A stretch of DNA of 49,761 nucleotides from the NCBI GenBank assembly GCA_031556035.1, contig JAVBTT010000018.1, positions 1-49,761 of the forward strand, read 5' to 3'. The stretch comes from JAVBTT01 sp031556035. Its GTDB lineage: Bacteria; Bacillota; Clostridia; Oscillospirales; UBA929. The stretch's first letter is position 1. Each line of letters opens with the position of its first letter. Positions 43,468-49,761 of this stretch are shown piece after piece. Position numbers and translations under genes: made by a program. Below the pieces are notes generated by a model, which worked only from the letters and a program-made list of their open reading frames with translations, was not told the DNA's origin and made no database searches.

Positions 43468-44822
43468 TGTTGTCCTTGCCGCTGTTGATCTTGCTTATTG
43501 GGGTGGGAGCGTACTTTACTCTCGGAACGGGGTTTTGGCAGCTGCGGAACCTGGGGCGGATGTTTGCCATGACCTTCGGCAGGATGTTCGGCAAAAAAAC
43601 GGGCGGCGGCATCACCCCCTTTCAGGCAATGGCGACCGCCCTGGCCTCCACGGTGGGGGTCGGCAACATAGCGGGGGTGGCTTCCGCCATCACCGCGGGA
43701 GGCCCGGGGGCGATATTCTGGATGTGGGTGTCGTCCCTGCTGGGCATGATGACAAAGTATGCCGAGGTGCTGCTGTCGGTCAGGTACCGCCACCGCGAGA
43801 GGGACGGTATGCTGGTCGGCGGGCCGATGTACGTCATTGAGCGGGGTATGGGGAAACGCTGGCGCTGGCTGGCGGTGCTGTTCTGCGTGTTCGGAACCCT
43901 TGCGTCGCTGGGAGTTGGCAACATCACTCAGGTCAACACGATGGCCGACGCGCTGCGCGGGGACTTCTCGGTGCCGCCGGTCGCGACCGGTATCGTGGTG
44001 GTGGCGCTCGCGGGCTTCGTGATGCTCGGGGGCATCAAGTCAATCGCGAAGGTTGCGGAGTTCCTTGTTCCGTTTATGGCGGGGATGTACACCCTGCTCT
44101 GCGTCATGGTGCTGGTGATCTGCCGGGAGAACATAATTCCCGCGCTTCAGAGCATTGTCTCCGAGGCGTTTCATCCGTCGGCGGCCATAGGCGGCGCGGC
44201 TGGCTTCGGGGTTGCCCAGGCGATACGCATGGGGGTCAGCCGGGGGGTTTTCTCCAATGAGGCCGGCCTTGGCAGCTCGCCGATAGCGCACGCGTCCGCC
44301 GAGTGCGATTCCCCGGTAGAGCAGGGCATGTGGGGGGCGGTCGAGGTCTTTATCGACACGATCGTCATGTGCACCCTGACCGCCCTGGCGATACTCTGCT
44401 CAGGCGCCTACCGGCCCGGCTCCGCCGTCACACTGGATGGGGCCCCGCTCACCTCGGAAGCGTTCGCGCGCGCTCTCGGGCCATGGGGAGGCGCAGCCGT
44501 CAGCGTCTGCACCACGCTGTTCGCGCTGGCGACGATACTGGGCTGGTCGTTTTACGGCGAGCGGTGCTGCGCGTATCTGTTCAGAGGCAAATGGGTCACG
44601 AAGGCGTACCGCTGCGTATATATATTTTTGCTGCTGCCGGGGGCTGTGCTGCGGGTCGATCTGGTCTGGAGACTGTCCGACTTCTTGAACTCGCTTATGA
44701 CCGCGCCGAACCTGGTGTCCCTGATCGCGCTGTCCGGTGTGGTGTTCAGGGCCACGAGGGATTACGACCGGGGGCGGCTTGCGCCTCGCGGCGCGAGGGG
44801 GCTGAAAATCTGGCAGATATAA
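43467..44822 (+). CDS. Alanine/glycine:cation symporter (AGCS family)
   Basis: A 451-residue inner-membrane importer with about ten to eleven helices, using Na+ to take up alanine or glycine. GTGFWQLRNLGRMF, TALASTVGVGNIAGVASAI, GGPGAIFWMWVSSLLGM, RGVFSNEAGLGSSPIAHA and LGWSFYGERCCAYLF are family blocks. GTG at 43467 (or TTG at 43470) gives the first credible start; the frame is open upstream into the previous gene without any ribosome site. Most relatives carry 15-20 more residues (a WGPP-containing segment) before the first helix, and this is missing here, so the N terminus is short. Translation may be controlled by the hairpin at 43437. Confidence 0.9.
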   Translation: MLSLPLLILLIGVGAYFTLGTGFWQLRNLGRMFAMTFGRMFGKKTGGGITPFQAMATALASTVGVGNIAGVASAITAGGPGAIFWMWVSSLLGMMTKYAEVLLSVRYRHRERDGMLVGGPMYVIERGMGKRWRWLAVLFCVFGTLASLGVGNITQVNTMADALRGDFSVPPVATGIVVVALAGFVMLGGIKSIAKVAEFLVPFMAGMYTLLCVMVLVICRENIIPALQSIVSEAFHPSAAIGGAAGFGVAQAIRMGVSRGVFSNEAGLGSSPIAHASAECDSPVEQGMWGAVEVFIDTIVMCTLTALAILCSGAYRPGSAVTLDGAPLTSEAFARALGPWGGAAVSVCTTLFALATILGWSFYGERCCAYLFRGKWVTKAYRCVYIFLLLPGAVLRVDLVWRLSDFLNSLMTAPNLVSLIALSGVVFRATRDYDRGRLAPRGARGLKIWQI

Positions 44823-44849
44823 GGCCGGGAAATGCGGGAAAAATCTCGG

Positions 44850-45128
44850 TTATCTTGCCTGTTTTATCCAGTTATACACATTTGCCTTGCTCATGTGCAA
44901 ATCTCTGCCCACACAGCGGCCGCTCCGCCCCGAGTAGTACATTCTGATCGCCAGCTTCCTTGTCTCCTCGGAATATTCGCGCTGCTTAGGGTTTGCTGTG
45001 TATGTAACGCCGCACGCCTTACATATGCAGCGCTGCGTCCCTGAGCGGTTGAATCCCTTTTTCATCTGTCCTTTTTCGCTTCCGCAGTTCGAACAGCGGA
45101 GCGCGATATCTGTTATTTTCCTCTCCAT
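44850..45128 (-). CDS. IS1 InsA-like zinc-finger/HTH protein, orphan
   Basis: A 92-residue DNA-binding protein. CSNCGS and CKACG form a zinc ribbon (CX2C...CX2C), followed by helices and a helix-turn-helix (RKLAIRMYYSGRSGRCVGRD, SKANVYNWIKQ), the design of the IS1 InsA/N-terminal transposase part. No InsB (DDE transposase) follows and no terminal inverted repeats were found, so it is a remnant or a domesticated regulator. AGGAAAG is present before the ATG. Confidence 0.7.
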   Translation of the reverse strand: MERKITDIALRCSNCGSEKGQMKKGFNRSGTQRCICKACGVTYTANPKQREYSEETRKLAIRMYYSGRSGRCVGRDLHMSKANVYNWIKQAR

Positions 45129-45284
45129 GCTCTTGCTTTCCTTTCTCGTCGCTTGATTTTATCCCAACCGGCGTTTATTGTCCACCCCGTTTTTCGCGGA
45201 ATTTCAATTCACGCTTACACCAGTTTAATGCTGACATCTGCTTGGGGAGCAATAAAATAATTTGTGAATTATAGGGCAAGCCCT

Positions 45285-45313
45285 TTGCATGTGCGCACCC
45301 GATGTGATATAAT
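45285..45313 (+). promoter_or_regulatory. Promoter of the DUF6106-like/acpS genes
   Basis: TTGCAT (45285-45290) and TATAAT (45308-45313), 17-base spacer, with an extended -10 (TGATATAAT). The rest of the 45129-45357 gap is AT-rich with no gene. Confidence 0.7.
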
Positions 45314-45357
45314 TCCCTTCAATCTGGGTTATGTCTACCTTTTATGGGGGTGAGCTC

Positions 45358-45885
45358 ATGTCCGACGTATTTATCGAGCATATGGTCAGGCGTAAATCCG
45401 ACAGCAGGCTTGTCGCCGTCAAGCTGCTCATCGCTGTCGCCGCCTTTACCGCGATTCTGGCGCTGTTTGCGCTGCTCATGCTGGTGCCCTCCCTGCTGAC
45501 CTTTATTCCCCTGCTGATAGCCGGGGTCATCTGGGGCGCCTGGATACTGATCCGCCGCAGGAACCTGGAGTTCGAGTACATCCTGACAAACGGTGAACTG
45601 GACGTGGACAAGATAATCGCCCGGCGCACCCGCAAGCGCGTGCTGAGCGTGGACTGCCGCGGCTTCGATATTCTGGCGCCGATGACCAAGGAATATCTAA
45701 GGGAATATGACTCCGCCTCCATCGCGAAGAGAGTCGACGCCTCCTCCTCCCCCGAGAGCGACAGGCGCTGGTTCGCTGTCTTCAACGGCAAGGACAGCGC
45801 CCGCACCCTGCTGATTTTTGAGCCCAGCGAAAAAATGCTGGAGGTTTTCCGCAGGCTGATCCCGCGCAAGATGCCGAGGGTATGA
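45358..45885 (+). CDS. Membrane protein, DUF6106-like
   Basis: A 175-residue protein. The N terminus MSDVFIEHMVRRKSDSR is followed by two membrane helices (about 22-44 and 47-66), then a soluble domain with NLEFEYILTNGELDVDKI and RKRVLSVDCRGFDILAP. This matches my recollection of the DUF6106 family of Clostridia, without known function. ATG at 45358 behind GGGGGTGAG is the start. Its stop overlaps acpS (ATGA), linking it to that operon. Confidence 0.7.
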   Translation: MSDVFIEHMVRRKSDSRLVAVKLLIAVAAFTAILALFALLMLVPSLLTFIPLLIAGVIWGAWILIRRRNLEFEYILTNGELDVDKIIARRTRKRVLSVDCRGFDILAPMTKEYLREYDSASIAKRVDASSSPESDRRWFAVFNGKDSARTLLIFEPSEKMLEVFRRLIPRKMPRV

Positions 45886-46226
45886 GGATAGGGCTGGACA
45901 TGCTGGAGGAGGCAAGAATGGCGCGCCTCATATCCAGGGAGCACTTTATGGAGCGCGTTTTCACTCCCGGGGAGCGGGATTATATTTTCTCCAAGGGGCA
46001 GGGCGCCGCGCAGACGGCCGCGGGGCTTTTTTGCGCGAAGGAGGCATACGCCAAGGCCTGCGGGCGCGGCATAGAGGTTGTTCTCGGGGAGATGCCCGAG
46101 ATAAGGCACGACGAGAACGGTCAGCCGTACTTCGACATAGACGGCTCGTCCGTTTCGATAACGCACACGGGCGGCATAGCCGCCGCCGTTGTGATATTGC
46201 CCGAAGAGCGGAGCCCCCGCGCGTGA
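45882..46226 (+). CDS. acpS: Holo-[acyl-carrier-protein] synthase
   Basis: A 114-residue enzyme that moves 4'-phosphopantetheine from CoA to acyl carrier protein. GLDMLEEAR supplies the metal-binding Asp of the IGVDIVE motif, and FCAKEAYAKACG is the second conserved block with its Glu. ITHTGGIAAAVVIL is the last core strand. The remaining residues (PEERSPRA) and the TGA stop are read from element A. Normal AcpS proteins are about 115-125 residues, so the core is complete. Confidence 0.92.
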   Translation: MRIGLDMLEEARMARLISREHFMERVFTPGERDYIFSKGQGAAQTAAGLFCAKEAYAKACGRGIEVVLGEMPEIRHDENGQPYFDIDGSSVSITHTGGIAAAVVILPEERSPRA

Positions 46227-46381
46227 GCAAATATGCGAGGAACAACGGAGTGCATGACGAAGCATATTTGCGAACTGCGCACAGGCGTTTGGCACAGTGG
46301 CCCGCAGGCCGCGAAGCCAAAGCCGAAGCGCAAGCGGGGGCGGGAGCTTGACATCACCCGAAGAGCGCAAGCCGGGCGGGT
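46203..46381 (+). repeat. Element A, full copy overlapping the acpS end
   Basis: P1 pairs GCCCCCGC (46213-46220) with GCGGGGGC (46334-46341). P2 pairs GCAAATATGC (46227-46236) with GCATATTTGC (46262-46271) around GAGGAACAACGGAGTGCATGACGA-like loop bases. P3 pairs GGCGTTTGGC with GCCAAAGCC, inner GGCC-CGCA-GGCC. The right end GCTTGACATCACC is at 46346-46358, followed by a second left end GAAGAGCGCAAGCCGGGCGGG to 46381. Confidence 0.85.
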
Positions 46382-46619
46382 TCCCTCTCAGGCCCTGCGG
46401 GGCCAGCTCTCCCTAAGGGAGAGCCATGGTAAGCTCGACCTCTCGCTGTGAACAGGCGCGGAGTGCCGTAGAGAAGGATCAGGGGGGCCAGGAATCCCCC
46501 TGTCGCCGACGGGCGACATCCCCCTTTAACAAGGGGGATGAAGTTATTTTTCTCCCAATGGCCGCCGTCTCCCATTCCCCTCCCTGGAGGGGTGCCGTCC
46601 GGAGGACGGCGGGGTGGTC
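46382..46619. repeat. Stacked family B, C and D repeats
   Basis: 46383-46443 is the first half of a family B unit (CCCTCTCAGGCCCTGCGGGG, AGCTCTCCC-TAA-GGGAGAGC). 46486-46540 is family C (AGGAATCCCCCTGTCGCC, GACGGGCGACATCCCCCTTT, AACAAGGGGGATG), repeated at 48778-48832. 46573-46619 is family D (CATTCCCCTCC...GGAGGGG...GGCGGGGTGGT). No gene is present between 46227 and 46661. Confidence 0.65.
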
Positions 46620-46661
46620 TCCCTGGCTGCCGCAGCCTCTTTGGAAAGGAAAGCCTATGCC

Positions 46662-47504
46662 ATGATCGAGCTTGACCGGGAGTTTGTAAGGGCCCTGCTG
46701 CCCCCGCGGAAAAAGAGCTCCCACAAGGGGGACTACGGCAGGGTGCTGATAATAGCGGGGAGCGCAGGGTTCACTGGGGCCGCAAGGCTTTGCGCCCTTG
46801 GAGCTGTCAGGATGGGCGCTGGCCTTGTTTATGTGGGAACGCCTCGCTCCTGCTGGCCGATAGTGGCCTGTGGCGAACCCGAGCCCATGGTTTTTCCCCT
46901 GCCCGAGGATGGGGACGGGAGGCTGTCCGCTGAAGCGTTTCCCTATATGGAGGACAGGCTGAGCTCCTGCGACGTGTGCGTTGCGGGCCCCGGGCTCGGT
47001 CGATCGGACGGGGTCTCCAAGCTTGTCAGGCTGATTATTTCAGCCGGGAAGCCGCTGATTATCGACGCGGACGGCATAAACCCCGCGATTGGACATATAA
47101 ATGGTTGTACAACAGTGCTCACGCCGCACGAGGGGGAATTTCTGCGGGCCGGCGGAGATCTCTCGGGCGGCAGGGAGGCGGGCGCGACGGCATTCGCGGA
47201 TAAGCACGGATGCGTACTCGTCCTGAAGGGCCCCGGTACGCTCATCGCCTCGCCGGACGGTCGGCTTGCCCGCAACACGACCGGCAATCCGGGGCTGGCC
47301 AAAGGGGGCAGCGGTGATTTGCTGGCCGGCATGACGGGCGCGCTCGCTGGCCAGGGCATACCCGCGTTTGAGGCTGCGGCTGCGGCGGCTTGGCTGCACG
47401 GACGCGCGGCGGACATATGCGCGGAAAGGCTGGGCGAGATATCCATGACGCCCTCCGACGTCGCGCGGGCAATCCCGGAGGCTTTATTGGAGGCAACGGG
47501 GTAA
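46662..47504 (+). CDS. nnrD: ADP-dependent (S)-NAD(P)H-hydrate dehydratase
   Basis: A 280-residue ribokinase-like repair enzyme that dehydrates damaged NAD(P)HX. KGDYGRVLIIAGSAGFTGAA is the N-terminal block, AGPGLGRSD and IIDADGIN are ligand-binding segments, LTPHEGEF and VLKGPGT follow, and NPGLAKGGSGDLLAGMTGAL is the catalytic and nucleotide-binding block. The NnrE epimerase domain often fused in front is absent. ATG at 46662 is chosen from the family N terminus; AAAGGA lies 11 bases upstream. It follows acpS as in other Firmicutes. Confidence 0.93.
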   Translation: MIELDREFVRALLPPRKKSSHKGDYGRVLIIAGSAGFTGAARLCALGAVRMGAGLVYVGTPRSCWPIVACGEPEPMVFPLPEDGDGRLSAEAFPYMEDRLSSCDVCVAGPGLGRSDGVSKLVRLIISAGKPLIIDADGINPAIGHINGCTTVLTPHEGEFLRAGGDLSGGREAGATAFADKHGCVLVLKGPGTLIASPDGRLARNTTGNPGLAKGGSGDLLAGMTGALAGQGIPAFEAAAAAAWLHGRAADICAERLGEISMTPSDVARAIPEALLEATG

Positions 47505-47524
47505 CAGAGAACAGGGGGAATACC

Positions 47525-48100
47525 ATGAGAAAGCTGGCCCCTGTACTAATGATCTTGCTCCTGCTCTGCTCCTGCGCGAGGGAGTCAAAAAGCGGGGCTG
47601 ACGCGATACGCGACCACTACCGCGCCCTTGAGTCGGCGAGCTACGCGGTCACCCAGCGCACCGACTTTGGCGATCGGGTGATGGACTTCAAGCTCATCTA
47701 CAAATATTCCGCCTCCTCCGGGGACGCGTTTGAGCTGCTGGAGCCGGAAGCCCTCAGGGGCATAAAGGCAACCCTCGGCGGCGAGGGCGCCAAGATAGAG
47801 TTCGAGGGGATGCTGCTTGAGCTCGGCAAGCTTCCCGGCACGGGACTCTCTCCCCTTGAGGCGCTGCCGTTTATGGTGGGCCAGTGGCGGGAGGGATATG
47901 TGACCTCCGAGGGCAAGGAAAAGCTGGACGATATCCCCTGCAAAAGGCTCACCTACAAAACCGCCCAGGGCGGCGTCTCGGTTGAGCACCACGCCTGGTT
48001 TCGGGAGAGCGACTGTTCGCCGGCGCGGGCAGAGCTGTTTTTCGACGGGACGCTGACCGTCTCATGCGAGTTTGAGCCATCCGAGGCGAGCGCGGGGTGA
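47525..48100 (+). CDS. GerS/YdcC-like lipoprotein (LolA-like fold)
   Basis: A 191-residue exported lipoprotein: signal MRKLAPVLMILLLLCSC with lipobox LCSC, then a LolA-like beta-sheet domain (FGDRVMDFKLIYKYSASSGD, EGMLLELGKLPG, RLTYKTAQGGVSVEHHAWF). The genomic position behind acpS and nnrD matches ydcC of Bacillus and gerS-related lipoproteins of Clostridioides, which act in spore germination. That link is inferred from position and fold. GGGGG precedes the ATG by 6 bases. Confidence 0.75.
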   Translation: MRKLAPVLMILLLLCSCARESKSGADAIRDHYRALESASYAVTQRTDFGDRVMDFKLIYKYSASSGDAFELLEPEALRGIKATLGGEGAKIEFEGMLLELGKLPGTGLSPLEALPFMVGQWREGYVTSEGKEKLDDIPCKRLTYKTAQGGVSVEHHAWFRESDCSPARAELFFDGTLTVSCEFEPSEASAG

Positions 48101-48150
48101 AAATCCAAGAATCTGAGTTTAAAAGTGTATAATCCCCCCTCTCCGGTGGG

Positions 48151-48179
48151 ACAATGTTAACAGATACCCTAAACATTGT
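48151..48179. promoter_or_regulatory. Inverted repeat in front of mazF
   Basis: ACAATGTT (48151-48158) and AACATTGT (48172-48179) are perfect 8-base arms 13 bases apart. It lies just after a TATAAT at 48128-48133 and before the gene, so it may be an operator. Confidence 0.5.
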
Positions 48180-48198
48180 ACACCGGGGAGTGTGACAT

Positions 48199-48603
48199 AT
48201 GGATTCCAGCGTAAGCATAAAGCTTGGCTCGGAGGCCTTGCAGTATCAGCAGCAGGAGGCGGTGCGCCGCGGCGACATATACTACGCCGACCTCAGTCCG
48301 GTCATCGGAAGCGAGCAGGGCGGGATGCGCCCGGTGCTCATAGTGCAGAACAACGTCGGAAACAAGCACAGCCCCACCGTTATCGCGGCCGCGATAACCT
48401 CCCAGATAGGCAAGGCCCGCCTCCCGACACATATTGAGCTGAATGCGCGGACATACGGCCTGTCCCGGGACTCGGTTGTGCTGCTAGAGCAGGTCAGGAC
48501 GATAGACAAGAAGCGCCTGAAGGAGCGAATGGGCCGCCTGGACGAGTCCCTGATGCAGCAGGTTGACAACGCTCTGGCGGTGAGCTTCGGGCTGAGCATG
48601 TAG
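48199..48603 (+). CDS. mazF: MazF/PemK (NdoA) family mRNA interferase
   Basis: A 134-residue toxin-fold ribonuclease. RRGDIYYADLSPVIGSEQGG and RPVLIVQNNVGNKHSPTVI are the conserved MazF blocks with the catalytic Arg, and RLPTHIELNARTYGLSRDSV plus EQVRTIDKKRL follow as in NdoA (EndoA), which cuts UACAU in Bacillus. About 22 extra N-terminal residues precede the core. GGGGAG lies before the ATG. No MazE/NdoAI antitoxin gene is upstream, where Bacillus has it, and alr is also missing. The TAG stop runs straight into element A. Confidence 0.9.
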   Translation: MDSSVSIKLGSEALQYQQQEAVRRGDIYYADLSPVIGSEQGGMRPVLIVQNNVGNKHSPTVIAAAITSQIGKARLPTHIELNARTYGLSRDSVVLLEQVRTIDKKRLKERMGRLDESLMQQVDNALAVSFGLSM

Positions 48604-48779
48604 AAGAGCGGAGCCCCCGCGTGTGAGAAAAAATCCAAGGAGCAGCGGAGCGCACGACGACGGATTTTTGCGAACTGCGCGAAGGCGTTTGCTGGAGGTG
48701 GAGCAGCCGCCGCAGGCAAAGCCGGAGCGCAAGCGGGGGCGGGAGCTTGACATCACCCGAAGAGCGAAGCCGGGCGGGG
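48603..48779 (+). repeat. Element A, full copy after the mazF stop
   Basis: Starts GAAGAGCGGAGCCCCCGC, sharing the G of the TAG stop. P1 pairs GCCCCCGC (48613-48620) with GCGGGGGC (48733-48740). P2 pairs AAAAATCC (48629-48636) with GGATTTTT (48662-48669) around GGAGCAGCGGAGCGCACGACG. P3 pairs GGCGTTTGC with GCAAAGCC. The right end GCTTGACATCACC is at 48745-48757, then a second left end to 48779. Confidence 0.85.
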
Positions 48780-48832
48780 CCAGGAATCCCCCTGTCGCCG
48801 ACGGGCGACATCCCCCTTTGATAAGGGGGATG
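48778..48832 (+). repeat. Family C repeat
   Basis: GGCCAGGAATCCCCCTGTCG, then CGACGGGCGACATCCCCC, TTTGATAAGGGGGATG. It matches 46486-46540 at nearly every position; a shorter copy (GGAATCCCCCTGTCGCC) is at 48936-48952. Confidence 0.7.
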
Positions 48833-48862
48833 GGGATGCGCCTTGCTTTACCTCCCTTGTCA

Positions 48863-48919
48863 CGATTGGCGGCAGACGTCTGCCGCCAATCGCAGGGATG
48901 GGAACCGTCCGCAGACGGT
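48863..48919. repeat. 30-bp perfect palindrome plus adjacent hairpin
   Basis: CGATTGGCGGCAGAC and GTCTGCCGCCAATCG (48863-48892) meet with no spacer, a perfect 30-base palindrome. Twelve bases on, ACCGTC-CGCA-GACGGT (48904-48919) forms a small hairpin. Both are in the gene-free stretch 48604-49020. Confidence 0.65.
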
Positions 48920-49020
48920 GGAGGGACTCAGACGGAATCCCCCTGTCGCCCCCGCTCAGATATGAGAACACGCAAATACAAAATTCACACATAAGAAACA
49001 ACGCAAAGGAGAGGCTACAT

Positions 49021-49656
49021 ATGGCACAAAAGAAGGCAATCATAGGCACGCTCGCGTTTTTACTTGTGTCCATGCTGATGGTCGGCTATTTCGCGCTAGC
49101 CAGCGAGCTGGGCGGCAAGGACGACCCGCTCGTCACGGTCGGATACTTAAAGGCGTTGGAGCCGGAGCTCAAGGCGACCGTCAAGGATCTGGTCGATCAG
49201 GAGGTTAAAACTCAGTCCGCAAAGCTTGACAGCGATTACAAGGCGGCGAAAACAGACCTCCAGAACATGATAGCCCAGCTGGGCGGAGGGGAAAACCTGG
49301 CCGAGAACGCGGACTTCGTCAGCAAGGTCGCGGACGCGGTGGTCGCCAAAATGGGCACCTCGGCGGGAACGACCGGCGCGGTGCCGGACACCTTCACAAA
49401 GGTTGAGATACCCGCCGGCAAGACGGTGACGGTCAAAATGGGCGGAATGCTCTTCCTGCGCGTCGGAAGCGCCACCTGCTACGCCACAGGCGATCCCGGT
49501 CTGATAGACCTCTCCACGGCCGGCAATCTGGCAAACGGCGCGGCGCTTGAAAAAAACCACCTTTACACCGTTACGTTTGACAGCGGACGCGGCTTCAAGG
49601 TCGGCGCGGGCGGCGCGGCTACGGTGTTTATACTTGGGTCATACACGATAGAGTAG
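49021..49656 (+). CDS. Exported protein of unknown function
   Basis: A 211-residue protein. An N-terminal hydrophobic segment (about 8-27, TLAFLLVSMLMVGYFALASE) is a signal or anchor. A charged helical region follows (YLKALEPELKATVKDLVDQE), probably coiled coil, and then a beta-rich C-terminal domain with VEIPAGKTVTVKMGGMLFLR and many Gly residues (GAGGAATVFILGSYTIE). I do not recognise the family; the layout suggests a surface protein. AAAGGAG precedes the ATG at 49021. The following 90 bases are G/C homopolymer-rich. Confidence 0.7.
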   Translation: MAQKKAIIGTLAFLLVSMLMVGYFALASELGGKDDPLVTVGYLKALEPELKATVKDLVDQEVKTQSAKLDSDYKAAKTDLQNMIAQLGGGENLAENADFVSKVADAVVAKMGTSAGTTGAVPDTFTKVEIPAGKTVTVKMGGMLFLRVGSATCYATGDPGLIDLSTAGNLANGAALEKNHLYTVTFDSGRGFKVGAGGAATVFILGSYTIE

Positions 49657-49747
49657 TCAACAAGGCGGCGCCCATAACCCCCCCCCGGCGGGGGGCATAA
49701 GCCCCCGAAGGGCCCCCCAAAAAAACATGGGAGGGGGGGTCGGAAAT

Positions 49748-49761
49748 ATGAAAAACAAGGC
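49748..49761 (+). CDS. Start of a gene cut by the window end
   Basis: ATG at 49748 opens MKNK and runs off the window, with GGGAGGGGGGGTCGG just upstream as a possible ribosome site. Too short to identify. It may belong to a unit with the exported protein before it. Confidence 0.35.

Noticed and set aside
48154..48195. 13-codon frame before mazF as an antitoxin
   Set aside because: Too short for a MazE-type protein and created by the inverted repeat; no ribosome site.
48603..48757. Element A as an integron attC site
   Set aside because: Position after stop codons, shared orientation and structure conservation fit attC, but the GTTRRRY/RYYYAAC core sites are absent, the fold is three-stemmed, and the host genes are ordinary chromosomal genes rather than cassettes.
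49668..49720. Terminator in the C/G homopolymer stretch after the last gene
   Set aside because: The runs of C and G can pair in several ways and no T tract follows on the plus strand; homopolymers also make the base calls doubtful.

Overview
The window looks like chromosome of an uncultured, high-GC, spore-forming and probably motile member of the Clostridia (Oscillospiraceae/Christensenellales-like). The grounds are inference from gene content: strong AGGAGG-type ribosome binding sites with ATG/GTG/TTG starts, a class I hybrid-cluster protein, a GerS/YdcC-type lipoprotein, an SLH plus GH18 cortex-hydrolase-like protein, YaaR, DUF4474 and a chemoreceptor behind a sigma-D-like promoter. No rRNA, CRISPR array, replication gene or complete prophage is present.

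Layout. 0-6 kb: tail of an unknown gene, a MATE exporter, an orphan beta subunit of a Na+-pumping decarboxylase, TraX, a YhfC-type membrane protease and a ZIP metal transporter. 6-9.2 kb: nitrosative/redox stress unit (hcp, Fe-S partner protein, divergent Crp/Fnr regulator with a palindrome between them). 9.2-15.4 kb: leftward set of two paralogous DUF3298-like lipoproteins around a PstS-like lipoprotein, then CopZ, then an isolated phage terminase pair. 15.6-17.2 kb: tRNA-His, tRNA-Gln, tRNA-Lys and a low-GC Ig-like lipoprotein between 31-bp direct repeats. 17.6-25 kb: lepA, a small membrane protein, a secreted protein with a one-base frame break at its start, an SLH/GH18 protein, a C_GCAxxG_C_C protein, an HD phosphohydrolase, TtcA and GrpB. 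25-35 kb: signalling block (two 7TM-PAS-GGDEF cyclases, a GGDEF/EAL phosphodiesterase, an MCP, a degenerate NtrC-like regulator, a methyltransferase, an EAL-HDOD protein). 35-40 kb: sortase with two small downstream genes, guanylate-kinase-like protein, Hpt protein, FlgN-like protein, YaaR, and a J-domain/degenerate-GGDEF fusion. 40-45 kb: metallophosphoesterases, DUF4474 protein, AGCS symporter, IS1-InsA-like protein. 45-49.7 kb: DUF6106-like protein, then acpS-nnrD-gerS/ydcC-like-mazF (a shrunken version of the Bacillus acpS-ydcC-alr-ndoAI-ndoA order) and a secreted unknown.

The most striking signal is a dispersed element of about 155 bp, called element A here. It lies in sense orientation directly at the 3' ends of unrelated genes (oadB-like, HD, acpS, mazF; shorter copies at the MATE exporter, yhfC and the J-domain/GGDEF gene). 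Its left end starts GAAGAGCGGAGCC at or within a few codons of the stop and its right end is GCTTGACATCACC. Between them are three stems whose sequences differ from copy to copy but stay complementary, while the loop of the second stem and the termini are conserved. In three genes the element is read in frame and supplies the last residues and the stop codon. Other repeat families (B to E) are stacked onto these sites. All functional statements rest on reading the sequence by eye; no database search was run.
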